From Calliphora vicina (taxonomy: Eukaryota; Arthropoda; Insecta; Diptera; Calliphoridae): DNA of 64,000 nucleotides. Below the pieces are notes generated by a model. That model had not been told where the DNA came from and ran no database searches. It saw only the letters and a program-made list of their open reading frames with translations. Numbering within the stretch: position 1 is the stretch's first letter; every line of letters begins with the position of its first letter. Of the stretch, positions 47,201-56,200 are shown in pieces. The position numbers were made by a program, and so were the translations under genes. Where the stretch lies: NCBI RefSeq assembly GCF_958450345.1, contig NC_088780.1, positions 110,186,226-110,250,225 on the forward strand, given 5' to 3'.

Positions 47201-50200
47201 TAAAATCAGAACCACACAAAGCCGGACAACAGTGGAAGTTTACAGGTGCATTCTACTATGCAACAACAGTACTGACCACAATTGGTTATGGTCATTCGAC
47301 ACCAAGCACAGTTGGTGGCAAATTATTTACCATGTGTTATGCAATTGTAGGCATACCACTGGGTCTGGTTATGTTTCAAAGTATTGGAGAAAGAGTTAAT
47401 AGACTGAGCAGGTTAGCGCATATCCACCTATGTATATTAGAGTGACAGCCGATTTTTTTTTTTTTAGATTTCAAAGAGTGCCGGGTGGAATATTGTGACA
47501 CTAGGCCTAAATGTTTAGTGCTGAAAATTTGAGCCAAATCGGGCAACGATTTCTGGACGCGCATCGAGGTCAAAGTTCAGATATATGCAAAATTGTACTG
47601 TTAACATGGAATAAATAGGTGAAACTCGTTAGCTTTCTGCATTGTTTTCTAGAAATATGTAGATTTATTTATATTAATGAATATTACATTAAAAAAAAGT
47701 TTTGGAAATTAACCCTGTATCTCCTTTGGTTCAAAATGACCCAAAAACTGTATTATCGCCAAAATTAGAGAAAAATGCAAATTTTTCAGTTTTTGAAAAA
47801 AAATTGCTACTAAATAAATACTTTTGCAATTGAATGCAAAAGAATCGAAATATGTACGTAATTATCGTTGTAATGAGATATAAATGACAAAATTTGATTA
47901 AAAAATGTTAAAGTTATTACAAATTCGCCAGACCATTACCGTGTTTCAGACCACTTGAACAAAAAATTTAGAAAAAAATTTAGATATTTCGAGAAAAATT
48001 AAAATAAAAGCTCATTTTTACTTAACATATGTCTATATTTACTTGTATATGAGTTTTTGTCTTCGTAGGATACCGTTAACCTATTCGCAGGTATGGCCAA
48101 AAAAAATAATTTTTTTTAACGGCTGTTTCAAAACTCTATTTTCAAATTATTAAAAATTTTGTTAAACAAATTTCAGATTTTTTCGATCATCACATTGGGG
48201 TTTATTGGGATCAAAATAGGGAATAAAAATATGAAAAAATTATGTCAATACCTCTTACAGTTTTTCCGTACCTGCGATTTAAATTTTGCGTTTTTCAAGA
48301 ACAACCAATTTTTTGTCCATATTTAGGCGAATGAGTCCAATTTCCTTACTGTTATAAATTTTAAGTAAAACCTATTCACAATATTATAGTCCTTGTAATT
48401 TTAAATATGTTCTGAAAGTTTTACTAAAATCGGAAAACGATAACCTTTGAATCGTGAAGGTCAAAGGTCAAATTTTTCAATATTTGGATTTTCTAATGAA
48501 AAGATAGCGAAATGTTACATATTTTTGGGCAGATTTTCATGAAACTTGAGGAAAATATAACATAAAGTCCAGAATTTAAAATAACAGCACAAAAATGGAA
48601 ATTAACCCTTAGCAGCACTTGGGGTCCAAATTATTCTCAACTTTTAAAATCAAGAAAAACACAACCATTTTGACCCCAAGTCCTCTTAAAGGTTAAAATT
48701 CATTTTTGCACTGTTGTTGTAAATGCTAGACCCCAATATATATTTTCCTCAAGTTTCATGAAAATCGGCCCAAAAATATGTAACATTTCGCTATCTTTTC
48801 ATTAGAAATTCCAAATATTGAAAAATTTGACCTTTGACCTTCACGATTCAAAGGTTATCGTTTTCCGATTTTAGTAAAACTTTCAGAACATATTTAAAAT
48901 TACAAGAACTATAATATTATGAATAGGTTTTACTTAAAATTTATAACAGTAAGGAAATTGGACTCATTCGCCTAAATATGGACAAAAAATTAGTTTTTCT
49001 TGAAAAACGCAAAATTTCAATCGCAGGTACGGAAAAACTGTAAGAGGTATTGACATAATTTTTTCATATTTTTATTCCCTATTTTGATCTCAATAAACCC
49101 CAATGTGATGATCGAAAAAATCTGAAATTTGTTTAACAAAATTTTTAAAAATTTGAAAATGGAGTTTTGAAACAGCCGTTAAAAAAAATTATTTTTTTTG
49201 GCCATACCTGCGAATAGGTTAACGGTATCCTACGATAACAAAAACTTATATACAAGTAAATATGGACATATTTTAAGTAAAAATGAGCTTTTATTTTAAT
49301 TTTTCTCGAAATATCTAAATTTTTTTTCTAAATTTTTTGTTCAAGTGGCCTGAAACACGGTAATGGTCTGGCGAATTTGTAATAACTTTAACATTTTTTA
49401 ATCAAATTTTGTCATTTATATCTCATTACAACGATAATTACGTACATATTTCGATTCTTTTGCATTCAATTGCAAAAGTATTTATTTAGTAGCAAAATTT
49501 TTTCAAAAACTGAAAAATTTTAATTTTTCTCTAATTTTGGCGATAATACAGATTTTGGGTCATTTTGAACCAAAGGAGATACAGGGTTAATTTACAAAAC
49601 TTTTTTTTAATGTAATATTCATTAATATAAATAAATCTACATATTTCTAGAAAACAATGCAGAAAGTTAACGAGTTTCACCTATTTATTCCATATTAACA
49701 GTAAAATTTTGCATATATCTGAACTTTGACCTCGATGCGCGTCCAGAAATCGTTGCCCGATTTGGCTCAAATTTTCAGCACTTAACATTTAGGCCTAGTG
49801 TCACAATATTCCACCCGGCACTCTTCAAAATTTTAACAAAAATTTTTTTCCATACAACTGATTGTCACTCTAATGTATATACATAAATATGTACACATTT
49901 TATTTATGTAACTTTGCATGATAAATATCTTTCATCTTTCTAACTATTTGTATGTTTATAGTTTTGTTATACAGGCAGTGAGACATTCATTGCATTGTAA
50001 ACGAACTGTCGCCTCTGAAGTAGATTTAATATGTGTTGTTACAACACTTAGCTCCTTGACGATAGCTGGTGGTGCTGCGGCATTTTCAAAATTTGAAGGT
50101 TGGAGCTACTTTGATTCAGTATATTACTGTTTTATTACTTTAACTACAATAGGTATGTAACCGTGTATATTAATAAATGCATTTTATACGTTTTTATTCT

Positions 50201-53200
50201 CTTTGTGCTTTAAATAAAATTTTACATTCTTCTTGTTTTTGTTCTTTGTCTATTTCAATTGGTTTTTGTTCTCCATTCTGTTTATTTATGGAATGGATGC
50301 GTTTTTTTTTGTTTTGTTTATTTTCCTTTCATCTTTTTTTGTATTGCAGGTTTTGGAGATATGGTAGCTTTACAAAAAGATAATGCCCTTAATAATAAAC
50401 CGGAATATGTTATGTTTGCTTTAATATTCATATTATTCGGTTTGGCCATTGTAGCTGCCTCTTTGAATCTTTTAGTACTTAGATTTGTTACCATGAATAC
50501 AGAGGATGAACGACGTGACGAGGCTCAAGCAATGCAGGTAATTTTAACATGTTTCAAAAACTATTTCTACTGTAAATACAAGTTTTTTTCTGTTATACAT
50601 TTACTTGCCTGTTGTTTTTTTATACCCTTCACCATGAGTGTCGGTCAAAATCCATTGGACAAAAATAGCTTTATACTATTTCTGTATGCAAAACAAATTT
50701 TCTTGTTTTCTAAATCAAAAATATACATATGATATGAAATTTATAATTTTTTTGAACTTAAAAAAGTAAGAAAATTAATAAAACATTAATAGCATATAAT
50801 AGCATATAATAAGCAAGCTACAAAACATATTGGACAAAAGTGTTTATGTATGATAAGGAATATAAAAAATTACAGTTACAATTTTTCAATTGAACGTCAT
50901 TCCTAACTTCACGTTAAACTACAAAGAAGAGTAACTTCAGCTGGGCTCAAAATATATGGATCTGCGAATAAACCATTTATATCGCAGAAAAATCGTAAAG
51001 CTCGCCGTCAAGAACACATGAACTGGAGTATTGCCCAATGGAAAACCGTTTTATTTTCCAATGAATCAAAATTTAATTTTGTAGATTTTGATGGAATGAG
51101 GAGAGTTCGACGATCTGTCAATAACAGACCGCATGGAGGCGGACATGTTATGGTCTGGGTTGCTTATCTGGTGAAAGCTTAGGACCTTTATACAAAACTG
51201 ACGGTAATATGGACAAACAAAAATGGTAAAATGTCACAGAGGGATATTTAAATATGACAATGACTCCAAACACACATTTAAATTGGTGAAGGTGGTGTTT
51301 TAACAGGAAGGCGTTAATGTCATGCAGTGATCAGCAAAGTCACCCAACCTTAACCCTAGAAAATTTATATTAAATAGACCTATAACTCTATACAAAATGT
51401 ATAGGAAATAGTAAATATAAAACCAAATCGGAAATTGGAATATCGTGATACAAACAAATTATATCAAGGTATCAATAAGGCATGTCAACCATTGATAATC
51501 TTATTTGTTATATGCCTAAAAGATGAGCGAGAGTTTTGAAGAATCGCGGTTATGAACAAAATATTAATCCAATATGTTTTGTCGTATGATGTTTTATGTT
51601 TTTATACCCATCACCTTCGTGAGAAGGGTCACCTTAATAAAGCAATAGTGAATAATTTTTTTCCCATTTCGAAAAAATGGAGTTTAAAGTTTTTGTGTTA
51701 TTAGACATCTGGGAAAACAGTAATATTTCCGAAAATAGTCGATGTTTTTAAGTTGTGGTCATTTAAATACATGGTGGAATAATTAGCCAATAATTACAAA
51801 TGCTTTAATTGCAAATAAATGGACTTCAAAGTACCATGATGTCACTTAGGCTATTTTATTTGTTTTATAATAAAGTTTTTGTGTTATTAGACATCTGGGA
51901 AAACAGTAATATTTCCGAAAATAGTCGATGTTTTTAAGTTGTGGTCATTTAAATACGTGGTGGAATAATTAGCCAATAATTACAAATGATTTAATTGCAA
52001 ATAAATGCACTTCAAAGTACCATGATGTCACTTAGGCTATTTTATTTGTTTTATAATATGTATACACTATTTTATTTTGTATGGTATACACTATTTTATT
52101 TGAATCTTATATTGAATATTATATTTTTAAAAAATTGTCCGTCTGGCTGTTGAAATCAATTTTCCGAAGCCCCCAAATAACATACACGATTCATACATCA
52201 ATATGTCCGGAATTCTTCCGGCTCGGTTGCTATTTAAAATCGAAAAAATCGGTCCACAAATGTCTGAGATATAAGGAAAAAACCGGGACAACCGCGATTT
52301 TTGATATATTTTTTGACCTATATCTGGATTACTAAGTCATTAATATCATTAAAGACCTTTGCAATGACGTATATATAATGGGTCAAATCGAAAAAAATAA
52401 AAAACAATTTTGGAAAAAAAAAATTTGATTTTGAAGTATAATTTGGTGAAGGGTATATAAGATTCGGCACAGCCGAATATAGCTCTCCTACTTATTTTTT
52501 TTTAATTTTTGCAACATTTTTTAATAATATCATAAGAAATATTGTAATTAAATTAAATTGTTAATAATACTGAGGATGAATTTTTACTTTAGAGTGCATT
52601 TGTTGCATATTTACTTACTTCGGAAAATGTTATAACATGAATTTTGTCCAATATGTTTTGACCGATACTGTACAGGTTGCTATTTAAAATCGAAAAAATC
52701 GGACCATATATTTAATCAAAGAACGATGACTATCTCGTTTTTTTTTACCTATTTTCAATATTTATCTTAAAGCATGCTTTGGTGAAGGATATTTAAGATT
52801 CTACACAGACGAATATAGCACTCTTACTTGTTTTTATTGAAATTTATTAGCTTAATATGTTTTTTATTTGCTGAGTTATAACAAAGATTTTTTAAATGGC
52901 ATGAATTTAACTATTGGTATTTATGAATTTAACTTTTGGTATATTAAAAAATGTTCTCTTTTATTATGGTAAACAAACCACTCTAAACATTTTTCTTATT
53001 ATGCAGATATGTATATGCATTTTGCGCTATTTTAAGCGGAAGTTCGGAAATGTTTTGGTTTTTTTTAATTTTAATCTTTAATATATAGAGGACAAAATGT
53101 ATCGGACTTACCCGTTCCAAATTTGTTTAAACTTGTTAAACAGGTTCTTTATGATCATTCAACATTTAAAAATATTTAAACATTGATTAAGCTTAACTAT

Positions 53201-56200
53201 GTTTAAAATTTTGATAAGTTACCCGGCCTAAGTTTTTAAAAATTGGACAATTAATAAATATTATAAAAATATGTACATATATATTTTTTCAAATATACAT
53301 ATCTCTAAATTTAATTTATCTCGAGAACCTACCATATTCCCGTTCTGAATTTTGTATAAGATTTTAATCGTTAAAAATCTTTGGAAAATGGAAGATACCT
53401 TTTTGAGATATCGTTTGTTAAAGCTTTATCCTGTTTTTATGAGATTTATATGAGATCAAAAATTATAAAATCTAAATAACATTTCTAAAGTTATTAACAG
53501 CTTTTTACTTTAGGTATTTAAAAATCAAACTAAACTAAATTCTGCAGAACTTTATATTTTGTAAGGCCATAGAAAACATGTATACAAAATATTTTCGAAT
53601 TCAGAAGTAATTTTTCGTTTCGTCTCAGCTCGCTTACTTGTTATTATTGTAATATGTACTTTGTTTTTAATTCTAGTTAATTCATAGGTAACATTTGTTT
53701 AACGCTTACCTCTTTAAATATCCGCTTAACTAATCATTGTCTCATTGATTCATAATTTCAAAATTTTAAATAGTTTTAAATTAATAATAAAATTTTAAAA
53801 ATTTAGCACTTAAAAAATGTTTCAAGCACATTTTTTTAATACTTTTTTTAAAAAATTTATTCATTTTCTTTTTAAATAATTTTTAAATTCAAAAGTAAAA
53901 AATAAAAATTGAAAATTATATTTTAACACATATATTTTCGTTCTTTTTAAAATTTTTCTTTTATCCATATATAATTCACAATACCAAAAAAAATAATAAT
54001 ATTTTGGGCCAAAAATCGTGTTAAACGTTAAATAGTTTATGACCAAGTCCAATTTTTGGACAAACGAGGTGATTTTTTTTCTCTCTCTCTCTTAACTCTA
54101 AACATAAACTTTGTGAAAGCTTTCATTTATATAAATATATAATAATTAAGAAAAAAATTCAATTTCAATTTAATTTTTAATTAAAATTCTTCTCAAACTA
54201 CAAAACTTACTACTACTACTAAATACTACACAACGAGAAAACACTTTTAAATAAATATCAACAAAAATAAATAATTTCCAAACAAATACTGGTACAAATA
54301 AATATACCACCTCCTTCAACAACTTATTATACAACTTATTTACTTTCTTTATACATTTCCGTTTCCTGTTTTCAAAACTTGGTTATTACTATTATTACTA
54401 ATTTATAACAAGAATACAAACGATATTTTCTTTATGTTGTGTTTATGTTGAAGCATTTTATTTTAAAATAATTTTTAAGAGTTTTAGTATTTGTTAAAAA
54501 CTGTATTAATAATAATGTCTTTTTTGTTTTGTCCATTTTATTACATACGTTTTTTTCAATTATTGCAAATAGGCTCTACAAGGTTCAGTTAAACTTGAGG
54601 GTGATGTTATAACTGCGAATGGTTCCATATTGAGTGGTTATGAAGGACACGATGGTCAATCATTTAGTGGATCAAATGTATCGTCAATGTGTTCATGTCG
54701 TTGTGCATGTTTTAGTGCAAAACGACATAAAAGGTAAATTATTTATATACTCACATACATTAATTATATTTTATGTTTTTATTGTTAAAATTTTTCTAAA
54801 ATCTACAATAAGTAATTTCTTTCTATATTTTAAGTACAATTCCACGTCCCAGCTGAGATTTTAAAATGTGTGTACATAATAAATCTAATAAACATTTGAA
54901 CAGAGTTTGATAATATTGAAAATTCTCCGTTATTTCAAACTATATATCAGGTTGATATTTGATCAAATATGTATATGAGAAAGTCGGGAAACGTCTGCAA
55001 CTCGAATAGGAGAATAATTCAACATTAATCGCATCTTTTAGGAATGTATAGAATGATTTGTGAAATTTTTATAGAGGCTCTTAATTGTTCGCATTGGCCG
55101 TTGGCTCCCCGGGCAGTGAAAGAGTAATGAATAACTGTATCGGGAGTTCATACGAAGACCGCAGAAGTCTTCATTCATTCTATATATCATTAACATTTGT
55201 AAATCAAGATCTTTGTCCACCAAATCTATCATCATTCAATCGCTGATCTTATTTACCTTCATTCAAGAATCGCCCGTAGATCTTCGTTCATGAATCATTC
55301 GTATAAATCTACCATAATTCCCGATTCAATCGTTGATCTTTATGTCGTTCTATTCTACCTTTATTATAGATTCGCTCCTAGACCTTTATGGTGACAAATT
55401 CTACATTTATTTTATATTCTTTCATTCCAACTTCAATTGTTATTCATTATATCGAATAATTCTAGATTCCTTCGTAGTTCATTATGTCGACCAATTCCAG
55501 TTTCATTTTAGCTTCAATCGAAGTTATTTATGTAGCTAAATTCCAGTTTCAGTCGTGGTTCTTTGTGCCGACCAATTCTATCATCATTCCAGATTCAATC
55601 GTTGATATTTATGTCGATCAATTCTACCTTCATTCCAACTTCAAAAATAGTTATTTATGTCGACCCATCCTGGCATGAATTCAGATTCAATCGATTTCCA
55701 CGCTCACAAAACTTTGTGTTTTCACACGCTTCATCTCAATTTATGGGAGAAAATGTGGCAAGTGTCTAAAGAAATATTTAATAGTTCACTACAATAATAA
55801 CGAAAATGGAATACAACTAGGGGTTTTATCCAGGGAATTTTGTCAATTTTCACTACCCGATTCCCGGGAGTTTTAGTCGGGATTCCCGGTTAGAACTCTA
55901 TGTTTTTCGTTTATATCTCGGTCTAATATTCAGCCCAATCTATCTATATAAATAAAAATCAAATGTTGTTCATTGGTAATTGCATCAGTAGAGAACTGCC
56001 GGACCGATTTAGACAAATTGTTTTTTAAAATGTTGGTCATAGCCCAACTTAGGTTATAACAGAATGAAAAATTGACCACGCCCACTTTTCGATTTATATA
56101 AAATCGGAAAACGGCTAATTTTTTGTTTAAATGATCATAGTAATCCAATTAAAATTTTTAATGAAAGAAAAATTGACCACGCCAATTTTTTGTTCGATAT

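Larger units (their letters stand above)
50618..52840. mobile_element. Mosaic of nested elements in Task6 intron 4
   Basis: ATACCCTTCACC ends of the TTCGGC-hairpin repeat occur at 50620 and 51606. Hairpin ends (TTCGGCACAGCCGAA) lie at 52455-52470, with a decayed one near 52795. Tc1-type inverted ends (GTCGGTCAAAATCCATTGG; TTTTGTCCAATATGTTTTGA) lie at 50640 and 52643. The pieces suggest a Tc1 element inserted into a dispersed repeat that later rearranged. Confidence 0.55.

Noticed and set aside
50177..50383. ORFs spanning the short Task6 intron 3
   Set aside because: They read intron sequence into exon 4; conserved protein and splice sites show the exon starts at 50350.
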